Source of the DNA: Symbiodinium kawagutii
Taxonomy: Eukaryota > Sar > Dinophyceae > Suessiales > Symbiodiniaceae
Direction of reading: 5' to 3'
Assembly: GCA_009767595.1 (NCBI GenBank)
Contig: VSDK01009522.1
Location: forward strand, 15,810-79,809
DNA: 64,000 nucleotides
A program made the position numbers and the translations under genes. How positions within the stretch are numbered: position 1 is the first letter of the stretch; every line of letters starts with the position of its first letter. Below are positions 53,720 through 63,514 of the stretch, in pieces. Under the pieces are notes generated by a model. The model had not been told where the DNA came from and searched no databases. It saw nothing but the letters and a program-made list of their open reading frames with translations.

Positions 53720-56700
53720 ATATTCATGTGCGAGCCGGGCCCCGCGGCTCATGGGACACCGCCCCACGGGCGGCGCTCTTCAGGTGTAGATGTCGAGAAG
53801 GTGGATGAAGGCGGGTGGCAGCTGCAGCTGAGTCCGTGATCCTTGGTGCCATTGTAGTGATGGAAGGCATCAATGATCGTTAATTGAATGAGTCATTAAG
53901 GAGGCGCGGTGCAACCATACATTACTGGCTGCGAAACTGGAAGCAAAATTTCTGATCATGTGAAGGGTGACCATGTGAACTTTGCAAATGTGATGATGGA
54001 CCCCCCTGGGAGAAGATCCCCTAAAACCCATGAACATGTCCCTCCTTCTTCTCACCATGACCCTTAATTACCAAGTCCGCTTGACTTGTTTGTTTCGTGC
54101 GTGTTTGTTTCAATTGATTTGCAGCTGTGTGCTTTTTCAGTTGGGTTATTGGAGATTGGGCTTTCCCAAAAAGGTCGCATCAGAGCGACCACGAGGGTAG
54201 GTTGATTGGCTTCATTTGAATAATGCGGAGCAAGGGCCATCAGATTTTTCTTTGACGCAAGTATACATGCAGGGAAATATGGGGAGATTTGGGCAGAGTA
54301 GTGTCGAGGGAGATCTGCCTCGAAAATTGTATGTGTGCAAAATGTACTGAGGTGAGTTCATGTTTTTATGCGTAAATTATCAAATGGCTTCGTGAGTGGG
54401 CATGCATATTTGCATGTATTTAGTGAAAAATATGATATATGCATATTTAAACCTTGAAATGAATATCTTGAAATGAAATTCGAGAGCATGCTCACTTTCA
54501 TCGAGTTACAGCTGGCATCAGCTGGCTCTTCTTTGTACTTGTAGCATATGCCAGTACTTTCAGAGAGAGAGAGAGACAGATAGATTGATTGATTGACTCA
54601 TGAATATGATAGGTAGAGATAGAGATAGATAGATATACATAGATGTAGAAAGATATAGAAGGACATAGATAGATTTGTTTGGATTCAGGTAGGTATGGAG
54701 AGATGTGGATAGATATAGATAGATTTAGATCGATAAAGATAGACAAAATAGATAGACAAATAAAGAGGCAGACATCGTTTATCATGGGTTGTTTTTTGTA
54801 AAGGTAAGGTTTTATGTCATCACGTTATGACTGCGATGCTGCAGAAAATAGCGTTTTTCCTTGCAATTTTTACCCGAACAAGGTAGTAACACCATAGAAG
54901 TGAAGAAGTAAAAAAAAACACTCCTGGAATGGCAGCTCAAATGTTCCAAGTGAATCCGTCCAGGTTTCAGAATGGTTTATCCCAAAACGCACTTGCCTAG
55001 CCGCGGTAAACTCAAGATGACCAAACCTCACGTTTCGATGAGCATCACTGGGTGGCTTACAGCCACCAACCTAGACTTCTTGCGATTCTGGGGATATAGG
55101 GGTGTACCTACCAGGCAAGGGATCTAGTTGCGCCACCAAGAAGTTCATGAAATAAGTCTTTGGACTCTTAGTGAAGCCTCCACCCTTGGCACCAATAGGC
55201 TCAGCAGATTATCATAGATTACCAACGCCCCTCCGTTTCCACAGCTTCTGTTTGAAGACTGCTTCCGTGATAGGATGCCCCAATGTCACCAGAATTGTAC
55301 GCGACGGCCAAGATGCCAGCACATATGGTAGGAGCTTGGCATGTCAACATTGTCAACAGAGCCTGCCAGCAGAACAAATGTACAAATATTCATACAACAT
55401 GCCAGCACACGCGTGGCAGATGCAGACTCCCTGACGTGTCGAACACGACCTGCCGGCACAAATCTTTCTACAGCTTCGTTTCATATCCGTGCGTGCCCGT
55501 GAGCATTTTGTCAGAAGATGTGTTGGTCGATTTGTCGCTCTCGGGAAATGCTTGGCTGAACATGTCCCAAGGCGTGTCAAGACTAATTTCAAACGTGCAT
55601 GATTCCTCAATTCGTAGCTCATCAAATGTGTCCCCAACTGTCAGAGCATTCATCTACACGAGATCGGATTTCTTTGCCTTAAACAAGGGATATGCAGCCC
55701 ATTTAAGGCCGTGCAGGGCACATATGCCGCACGCGACAGAAAAATCATCAGTATTGCAATGAATATCCCTACACAGTTAATACAGTATTAGTGATATATT
55801 TAGGTGTGGACCGCGTCAGGCTCTCAAGGGGACCGCAAGTGACATCGCTTTTCGCGATCTGGGCGACAATTTGACTCAGCCAGTGCATCAAGGAATTTTT
55901 ACCGATCGACACATTGAATTTCAGATGGTTGCTGCAGCGGTGATAAGAAGGGCAGCCAGCACACAAATTTGAGGAGGGAATGCGCGGCACTGAATTTCAA
56001 CCAGGTCACGTCCAAGCATGTTGCATGATACATCTTACTTCAAGATTTTAAGATACCCGATACCTTTGGCCTGGCGCTAAAGAGCGGTGGCTTCTCAGCA
56101 ATGCCAGCTTCACATGCGCGCGCATCAAGTTGCTTCTGCTCCGCGGCGTGCTGCTTTTAACCGTTGCTTGGTTTTCCTATAGGTCCCTGTGCGCTGAATC
56201 AACGGCGTGCTTTTGAGCCTTGCGCCAAAAATCCTCGCGCGAGGCAGCGCTGGAAACGGACCCGCGGCACCCCACGCCCGCACAGCCATCGAAATGTTTA
56301 TTATACTTTCTAGTAGCGTTGTCCATTTGATCCTTGAGATTTGTGATGTTCCTCATTCGCCAGCTCTTCAAAAAAGGGTTCCATGTTTATTTGAGTCGGT
56401 AAAGCCGGTTCAATTCTGTGTCCGGGAATGTATTGGATGAATGTTTCATTTTCGGACAATTTTTTCTGAAAGCGTTTCTACTTTTGAATTGTTTTGATTT
56501 TCCTAACGCTGCAGCTTTTGATTGGCATGGATTGTTTGTATTTGGAATGATTCGGAACTGTTTGGAACACGTTGTTTTCTCTACATTGTTTGGAGCATGA
56601 ATGCCCATGTGGAAATTTAATGTGGAAATATATTCACAATATGGCGATTTTTGGGGGAATGGTTCCGGAACGTCCTGGTCAAAAAAGATCCCTGACCAAC

Positions 56701-57995
56701 CAAAGGTTTTTGCATTCCTTTGGGCCAGGCGAGCTGATCGACTTGTGTTCACCAGTGCATGCATATCAGGCCAGTTGCCGTGTTGTTGGTGGAAAGCAGA
56801 TGACACCTTTGTGCCCCAATTTTTCCAACAATCACCGATAGCTGTGTTATTTTTTTTGTTTCTTCCCATTCGTGTGACATCAAGGAGGTCCCGAATGTAT
56901 TAGGGTAGTTGAAACATGGACATCATCGACTATATATCGTTTCCAGACCCCACCAACCTAACAACACGCAGCAACCATTGGTTTACGTGGGCGGAAAACT
57001 AGAAACAGGCTGCCGATTCGCCTGCGGAGTGCGACTCCGGGCTCAAATTTATGTGATCAAGTTGGCAAATGTTTTGGGACAAAAATTGGTTGAGGGCTGT
57101 GTTCTTGCACTTCAAAACTTGCAGCGCGTGACAAGGATGTCTATTTGGATTACCGGGGGCCATGATCATCATTGCAAGAGCACCTTGCCAAACCGCTGGA
57201 ATCAACTGCGATTAATTTTGAACCAGCATAAGCAAACTTGCCGCCAGCCAGCTTTGCATTTTTCATCACAGTCACCAACACCCACGCAATCTATGGAAGT
57301 TTGTACACACAAATCAAGCAACCAAAGGCGGACTCCAAAAAAATTGGATGGAACTGGACCCTTGTTTTTTTGTTGTTTTTTGATTGCGGTTCCGTTCCAT
57401 GTCAAATAGGCAGGGCGTAGTTGGTGGTATTCACATTTGTTTTTGCGTTCCCAACATCTAACCAACATGTATTTCACGTTACCGTTAAACAGTAATGAGA
57501 TATGTTGGTTTTAGCCGCATTCCAATCAATATGTCAAAAAACAATTGATACAACACGTCGGCAAATTGGTCGATTAATTACCTTTTTGTATTTTTGGGTT
57601 TCCCGTACATGTGTGATTTTGGTTTGGACTCATGTTCGTTACACCAGAACACTAAGTTATCAAATTGTTTACGATCGTGATTTTCACTTGATTGTTGCTT
57701 GTCCGAGATTCACTCATTCACTCCGTTTGACTCCGGGTTTATTCACTCGTTTGACCTCGGGTTTTTGGGTTTGATTTGTTTTTTCTGCGGGAACGTGCAT
57801 AAGAATTACCTGTGTCGGTATTGTTTGATAGATGGTTTATGGGTCAACGTCAAACAAACAAAAAGGGATGAACATCATAGCAAAGACTTGTTTGGTCATT
57901 TATGGGATGTGAATGTACGATCAATGAGATTTTGCCTTTCAACCCTTGGCATGTTGAACCAGACTCCATGTTGCCCGTGTATGGCCTGTTTTCAG
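53720..57995 (+). other. Long stretch without assigned gene
   Basis: Contains the GATA array at 54561-54766. ORFs of 159-166 codons at 55283-55762, 56387-56869 (-) and 56909-57409 have no recognisable domain, though the region holds few miniature elements and may hide exons. 57500-57780 is TTT-rich. Confidence 0.3.
54561..54766 (+). repeat. GATA/GAGA imperfect microsatellite
   Basis: AGAGAGAGAGAC, then AGATAGATTGATT and (GATA)n with many variants. Confidence 0.9.
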
Positions 57996-58071
57996 GCCAT
58001 TCGTCTCAGGGAGGCGTTGTTACAACTGGCAGAGCTGCGACGGATATTGCCACTTGGCCATGCCTTCGACG
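57996..58071 (+). CDS. PPR-like exon (GGVVTTGRAATDIATWPCL)
   Basis: TTTTCAG|GC then HSSQGGVVTTGRAATDIATW, PCLR before a GT donor. V20-V21-T22-T23-G24-R25-A26-A27, then Trp1. 76 bp. No phase-matched neighbour was found, and the competing frame (LREALLQLAELRR) is also open. Confidence 0.35.
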
Positions 58072-59301
58072 GTGAATTTTCGCTCTCAGGTGGTTGGGAG
58101 GGAGCGATCGGGAGCCACGGGTGCGAGCTCTTTAAGTGGGCAGCTAAGGAGGTACCATGAGGGTTCTCTAACCAGATGCTAGCAACAGGGGGAATATTTT
58201 CACCAGTGCAGTTCGTATACTTGTGCATTCCTTCATGTGGATTGTTGAGGAGCTTTCGTTGGTTCCAGTGGTTGGACTTGCAGGATTTGATGAATTTTGG
58301 CCATTGGTGGTGTGGGCCCTTGGGTTTACAAATTCCCTCGCAACCCTATTGTATGTAAACAGTTGTAGTCTGTTATAGACTGTATAGGTTTGTTGTTCTC
58401 AGACATGGTTGATCAAATAAATGCCAATGAGGGCAGTCAAGTTACTAGCCTGAAGTGGCTCCGTTTGGCTGGGCCACCTGCTCGCCTTCAGCTTCGCTGA
58501 ACCCTTGGGATGGCGGTGGAGAGAGAGTCAAGTGACTAAAAAATCTGCCACCGGTGATGGTCAAACCCTGGCAGCCACGGCTCCAGTTTGCTCGGTGAAG
58601 CTTTGACACGGGGCTGACCCCGTGTGCTGGGAAAGGAACTACGTAGTAGCGTTTCTGACGATAGGGACTGGGACCCACCTAAACCAGCACACTCACAAAC
58701 CATCCATTCTTGGTCCCGAAATTGCAGAAACTCCCCTATCCCCAAGTCAAGACATTTTCGTGATCTTGCGGTGGAGGCATCAGCACTTTCATGTTCCGCA
58801 ACTTTGAGTTTAGCATATCCATGCTGACAATATTCATGAGAATCTCCTTGGGAACTGGTCTTATATCGGTTGCTTCTTGATCTTGAAAGAGTCAATAACC
58901 AGGCTATCAACCAGGTGTGAAAACCTCCACAAGCAAAAACCTGATGGTCCTCTCGTGGTGGACAGATCCGGTAGCCAACCTAAGACAATGGGCGGCGTTC
59001 CCTTCACCCTGTTGCCACCCCGACACGGCACGACATCCATGGTGTTTTTACTTCTTTGGGTTCATGCTGTATTGATGACGCATGGGGGCATGGGGGGTTC
59101 TTAAGCCAGGGAACGCCAAAGTTTTAGTTGGGTTTATTGCGGTAGGTGTTTCATGACTAGATGATTTGGAGCTACCCCCATTTTGAGAAACATCCACTTA
59201 TTTGTGACCTTACATTTTTGTGATTTTCCAGCTATTTTTTCAAAGGGCGTGGCCCCCCACCAAGGAGTATCAGTCGAACAAGCGGTTTACTGGTTGTGCT
59301 C
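58072..59301 (+). other. No gene seen; two related inverted-repeat pieces
   Basis: Repeat K copy 2 is at 58466-58533. GTTTCTGACGATAGGGAC (58648) and GTTTCTGACACTAGGGAC (59420) each lead into ACCCACCTAAA and CACAAACCATCCA, a family G-like pair. Confidence 0.4.
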
Positions 59302-59402
59302 CTGCTTGATGGTTTCAAGTACTGTTTATTTTTCCCTAGCGATTATTAGCAAATTGTTGGTTGAGAAGCATATTTTTCATAGGGGTCGACATCACCAACC
59401 AG
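59302..59402 (+). mobile_element. Family A miniature element
   Basis: CTGCTTGATGGTTTCAAG ... GGGGTCGACATCACCAACCA-G, with TTTTCCCTAGCGATTATTAG inside. Flanks GCTC and ATAT do not match. Confidence 0.7.
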
Positions 59403-59649
59403 ATATAGGTGTTTCTGAATGTTTCTGACACTAGGGACCCACCTAAATCAGTCAATATCAAGCATATACAATCACAAACCATCCACTGTTGGGGTTCCCT
59501 CCTTGGTGGGGTGCCCAATTTGGGGGTTGTGACGTTCACCGGCCCCCACCCATCCCATCACCCTGACATGGCAACTTTCGTTTTGCGGAGCTGAGGCGCG
59601 AGCGGATGCTTGGTTCGGTCAGGGGATGAGTTGGGTGAATGGCTAACCA

Positions 59650-59874
59650 GGCCATGGGTCAACATCAACCAACCAACTAATAGCTGATTAATGGTTAATC
59701 ATAGGGTATAATAAGTAACAAAAGTAGGGGATATACCAGCTATATACATGGCTATGGCGAGCTGGGTCAAGCAGTTAACCAACCAACTAAAATGAGGGAT
59801 AATGACCAACAATAATGGGGATAACAAAGGTTCCTGATCGGGGAACTAGGGGTGCAGGGTTTTGACCCACTGCC
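59650..59874 (+). mobile_element. Composite family C element, ACCA target duplication
   Basis: The outer ends GGCCATGGGTCAA and GGTTTTGACCCACTGCC share the ACCA duplication (59646-59649 and 59875-59878). Inside, a second left end (GGCTATGGCGAGCTGGGTCA, near 59751) restarts the element, so 225 bp holds a partial inner copy. Confidence 0.75.
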
Positions 59875-61471
59875 ACCAATCAAACGGTTGGGTTGGCTAT
59901 GTTGCTGCGTTTATGATTCTGAGGGCCACTGAGTTCAAGCAACTGATGTCATGGTCGCGATGTCGCTCCCGTTCAGTTCCACAAAATTAAGGTTGACACG
60001 ATTGATCAATGGAGAACCCCTGCAACAGTGGATGACTATCCAGGTGATTTCAACTACTTGTGCTTTCTCAGCCGTTTTCAGCGATCATTTGGCGTGCCAA
60101 GTCCAGGTCAAACCGAGAGAATCTCCAGCAGACCTGTGACGCATCCCAGGATTGGACAACCCAACGTATTGCCTCAAGAAGATCGCATGAGACACGCGGC
60201 ATTGTGGCTTCACCCGGTGGCTTTTTGCGTTGGGCTTGATGTTGCATCGAAGAACCAGCATCCAAATAAGAATGGTTTGATAGTTTGACGGGATGGTTGA
60301 ACTAGGGAAAGCATTTTGTCAAAGGTCACAAGCGTGGATGTCAGATTTTTTGCGGTTTGCCAATGAACATTTCCACGATCTTCCACGTTTTGAGTGTTCG
60401 CTTAGGGTTTTGTTGGTGATGATATAGGCCCATGAATTATCCAGTGAGTACCCTAGCGGCTGGATACTTTGCTGAAGGCTACCATGGCAGAGAGGGCCGA
60501 GATCCGTATGTGTTTGGGAAGCGGCTGAGGGATCACTTTCATGACGATTTGAGTGGACTACCTGTTTGCCCCCCGCTGAAACTGCGCGATGGCGATGGAC
60601 AAAAAGGACCTTTTTGCAGCCTTTGCATTTGTGAATAACCATCATTAATCACGATTGGCCACTAGCAAACCATTAGTTATATATCCGCCTATTCACCGAG
60701 GTGACAACACGAATCCATCCAGAAACTGACTGTGTTTTTTGATGCGACTGCATTTGAGGTCAGCATCCGTCTTGTTTTTGGTTGTTGATGATGTGCAATT
60801 GTTCGCAGTTAATGTAGGGATTTCTCATGATAATTGTAATGTTTGTTTTCATTTTCATTATATTCTGAGAGCAACATGCAAGTGTCATAATGTATCTTCA
60901 CATTCGGGTACCCCCAGTTACCATGCACTTTCATAGTCATTTACAGTAATAAGCCAACCCTTTCTTCCATGGGTACCCTACTAAAAAATCACCAATTATT
61001 ACACAAGGTTACAACTTAGTTAGTTCACTAGGGTAACTACCACTTGTGGAAGATACAGATATAGTAAAATTGCTTATTAAACAACTTATATTTGGGTGGG
61101 GTACCATTCTGTAGCCATTGTTCTTAATTAACTAAATTGTTGGGCTATCAGAACTATTATGATTAGTTATTAATTAGCATCAATCAACCATCATTGCATA
61201 ATCATTTGTGAGTATCCATCCCTTTCCCACTCCTTTGAAATCCACATAGATTCTTATATACCAACATTCATAAACCCATAGGCTATGGTGATCCATAGGT
61301 GATCCATGGGTGATAGATACACAGTACTATACCAGGTGTGCCCCTAACCACTTAGCATAGTTGGTTTATAACTAAGCTAACTAGGGGTAACTGCCAGTTA
61401 TAAGGGGTGATCTAAGCCAACGACTATAACTACTGAGTCCCCGGTCCCTTGTAGGTGATCCATGTAAAGCC
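59875..61471 (+). other. No gene seen
   Basis: A family E-like interior (GGTTTATAACTAAGCTAACT) lies at 61360-61456, and a family G-like ACAGTAATAAGCCAACC at 60945. ORFs at 59951-60645 show no motif. Confidence 0.4.
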
Positions 61472-61586
61472 TACCCTGTGGTAAACTAACATGGCAATGG
61501 AAAATCCACCATTTTGGTAGTAAAACCCAGGGAAATCAACCAATTATGGTGAATTTCCCATTGCCATGTTAGTTTACCAGAGGGTA
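61472..61586 (+). mobile_element. Family M miniature element, TA target duplication
   Basis: TA then CCCTGTGGTAAACTAACATG ... CATGTTAGTTTACCAGAGGG then TA. The arms are about 42 bp with three mismatches. 115 bp, non-coding. The TA ends and length are typical of Tc1/mariner-derived miniature elements. Confidence 0.85.
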
Positions 61587-61763
61587 CTCCTCAGGAAAGA
61601 TCTTGCTTCAAGAGATGCAACAGCTGCGCAAGGCCCTGTCCACTTCGCACTTAGGCGGGATGGCACACGGGCGCACGGGTGGCAATGGGTTGATCTTGGT
61701 TTGTTGGATGTGTCGAAGCCACACCCAGGCGTAGCAGCTTGGCCAACAATTCATCAATATAAC

Positions 61764-61950
61764 TAATAGTTGTTGGTTTTAAACATTTCCCTAGCCTTCC
61801 AGTTACCTTTATAGTAGGTAACCAACCCTACAAAACAATGGTAGAAACCAGCTGGTTACCTACTAGAGAGGTAACTGGAAGGGTAGGGTTTGTTATTTTT
61901 GCATGGGGATTATTAACAAACGGTTGGTTGACTAGTATGTACCCATGATG
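61764..61950 (+). mobile_element. Family A element interrupted by a family B element
   Basis: AGTTGTTGGTTTTAAACATT lies at 61769-61788 and TTTGTTATTTTTGCATGGGG plus TTATTAACAAACGGTTGGTT at 61889-61929. Removing the insert at 61789-61888 with one TTT rebuilds a normal family A interior. The right terminus is lost. Confidence 0.7.
61789..61888 (+). mobile_element. Family B miniature element, TTT target duplication, nested
   Basis: CCCTAGCCTTCCAGTTACCT ... AGGTAACTGGAAGGGTAGGG, with arms of about 38 bp and GTAGAAACCAGCTGGTTACC near the right arm. TTT lies on both sides. 100 bp. Confidence 0.85.
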
Positions 61951-62074
61951 TGTCAGTGGTATACTCGTTGCTCATCCTTGTTGCCGTGCAGTGTTTGGTT
62001 CAAGGGAAGTTGGGGGGAGGAGACCCGCTCAGGGTTCCTCCCCGGTGGCAAGGCCATTGAGGCTTGCCGCCAAA

Positions 62075-63514
62075 ATGGAAGAAGTTCAGACCCTGAGGGC
62101 GAACTTCATAGCTGCAGGTGGCAGCGAAAGCGAGTTTGACCGGTTGGGCCATGGTGGCCTGGGACTGGGAGACGAAGCCTTCCATGACGGAGGGGTTCAA
62201 GCAGCGGAGGCTCGCAGGGTAGCGGTAGACCTCCTTAGTGAGGGAACCCTGCTGGAGTACCACTGCTACAATGACCAAGGACGGTCTCAAGGCATGGCCG
62301 TGATCAGGTTCAAGCGATGGCTGTCCATGCAGGAGCTCAAGTTCGCAGGTGATCACTTGGTGGCCTCTGACGGCTACTACGAGTGGTGGGCTCAGAGGCA
62401 TTTGAGCTCAGACCGCACCGAGTATCACTTCTGCGAGACCGCCAGGAACAAGTGCAAAGTGAGGGCGACCAGAGGAATCGAGGGTGTGCACCTACTAAGG
62501 TGGCGCCTTGTCAGTCCTCAGACCCTCTTGGGGGTGAGGTACGCCAAGGACATCGCCCTGGCCGAGTTGAAGATAGGGGCTGACGCACTTCTCTTGGCCA
62601 AGAGTGGTCCTGGGGCTCCTGCTGGAGCTCATCCTGCTGGCCCTGCGGTAGCAGCTGGTCCGGCTGCTGCGGCCGTGCCTGGAGGGCCCTTGACCAGCGG
62701 GCTCGATGAGGAGATGGGCAGGCCAGCTGACCTGGATGACCCCCGCATCGATGAGCTGATGACTTTGGCCAAGAAGGCCAAGAGAGGACCTCCAGATGTT
62801 CCGAGGGGTAATGAGGAGCATCAGCCAAAGAAGCGAAGGTCCTTTGGAGGGGACTTGCTTCAACGAGCCCAAGTCCATGAGGAGAGGGGCCGAGAAAAGG
62901 AGCGATCGAAGGAGAAGGCAAGACGCTCCCGGACCCGCTCAGGTGGGCGCAAGAAGGATGGTGGACGTCGTGGCAGGAGTCGCGACGATGATGACTATAG
63001 CCAGTCATCAGATGGGAAAGGAAGCTCTGATGATGAAGGGCAAGTTTTTCGCGAAGCCTCGCACCGAGAGGTGGACCTGGTGAAGCTGTCTCAGCGGAAT
63101 CCAGGTTGCCTGCTAAGGTCAGCCCTCCGAGAAATGAACAGATACATGGCTGCTCGGGGCGAGGCGATGTCGGAGGACCAGGCACCGAATCGAGTGCTAT
63201 CCTATCTCCACCAGATCCTTCTCCCGCAGTTTCCAAAAGCGGGCCTGCGATCCCAAAGGGAACTGGTGACGTTAGCAACGTCGCTGGACATGCTCCTGGA
63301 CGGCAACCTGGGAGGAGTAGGAGACGTGCTGGCTCAACGGTTCAAGGCCATAGAGAGCAGCCTAGCCGCAGAAGGCAATTGGCAAGTGGCAAGGCACCAC
63401 GAGCTGATTCCTTCAAGCGCCACTCTGGCGACCAAGGCCGAACTGAGCGAGGCCGCAAAAGCCGAGGCCCGAGCCCTGAGGTTAAAGAAGCAGATGATGA
63501 AGCACGTCAAATAG
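62075..63514 (+). CDS. Retroelement-like ORF1 (gag-like), about 479 codons
   Basis: The frame opens at 61949, but the first ATG is 62075 (MEEVQTLRANFIAAGGSESE). Residues 1-165 form a folded Trp/Tyr-rich region (YYEWWAQRHL, YHFCETARNKCKVRA). Residues 175-215 are Ala/Pro-Gly linker. Residues 255-335 are Arg/Lys/Ser/Asp-rich (KEKARRSRTRSGGRKKDG), probably nucleic-acid binding. Residues 340-479 are helical, LREMNRYMAARGEAM ... LGGVGDVLAQRFKAIESSLA ... GNWQVARHHELIP. I recall this last block as frequent in Symbiodiniaceae predicted proteins next to reverse-transcriptase-like ORFs, but this is unverified. GC-rich, intronless. No zinc knuckle was seen. Confidence 0.6.
   Translation: MEEVQTLRANFIAAGGSESEFDRLGHGGLGLGDEAFHDGGVQAAEARRVAVDLLSEGTLLEYHCYNDQGRSQGMAVIRFKRWLSMQELKFAGDHLVASDGYYEWWAQRHLSSDRTEYHFCETARNKCKVRATRGIEGVHLLRWRLVSPQTLLGVRYAKDIALAELKIGADALLLAKSGPGAPAGAHPAGPAVAAGPAAAAVPGGPLTSGLDEEMGRPADLDDPRIDELMTLAKKAKRGPPDVPRGNEEHQPKKRRSFGGDLLQRAQVHEERGREKERSKEKARRSRTRSGGRKKDGGRRGRSRDDDDYSQSSDGKGSSDDEGQVFREASHREVDLVKLSQRNPGCLLRSALREMNRYMAARGEAMSEDQAPNRVLSYLHQILLPQFPKAGLRSQRELVTLATSLDMLLDGNLGGVGDVLAQRFKAIESSLAAEGNWQVARHHELIPSSATLATKAELSEAAKAEARALRLKKQMMKHVK

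Noticed and set aside
61594-61660. Frame KILLQEMQQLRKALSTSHLG after CTCAG
   Set aside because: It resembles the tail of a PPR helix, but has no Trp or N24 segment and no phase-matched partner.
61984-62004. Spliced-leader-like string (CCGTGCAGTGTTTGGTTCAAG) just before ORF1
   Set aside because: About 14 of 21 positions agree with the dinoflagellate leader as I remember it, but several such matches are expected by chance in 64 kb.
62511-63278. 255-codon - strand ORF
   Set aside because: It is the antisense shadow of the GC-rich ORF1; composition is Ser/Pro/Leu-rich with no motif.
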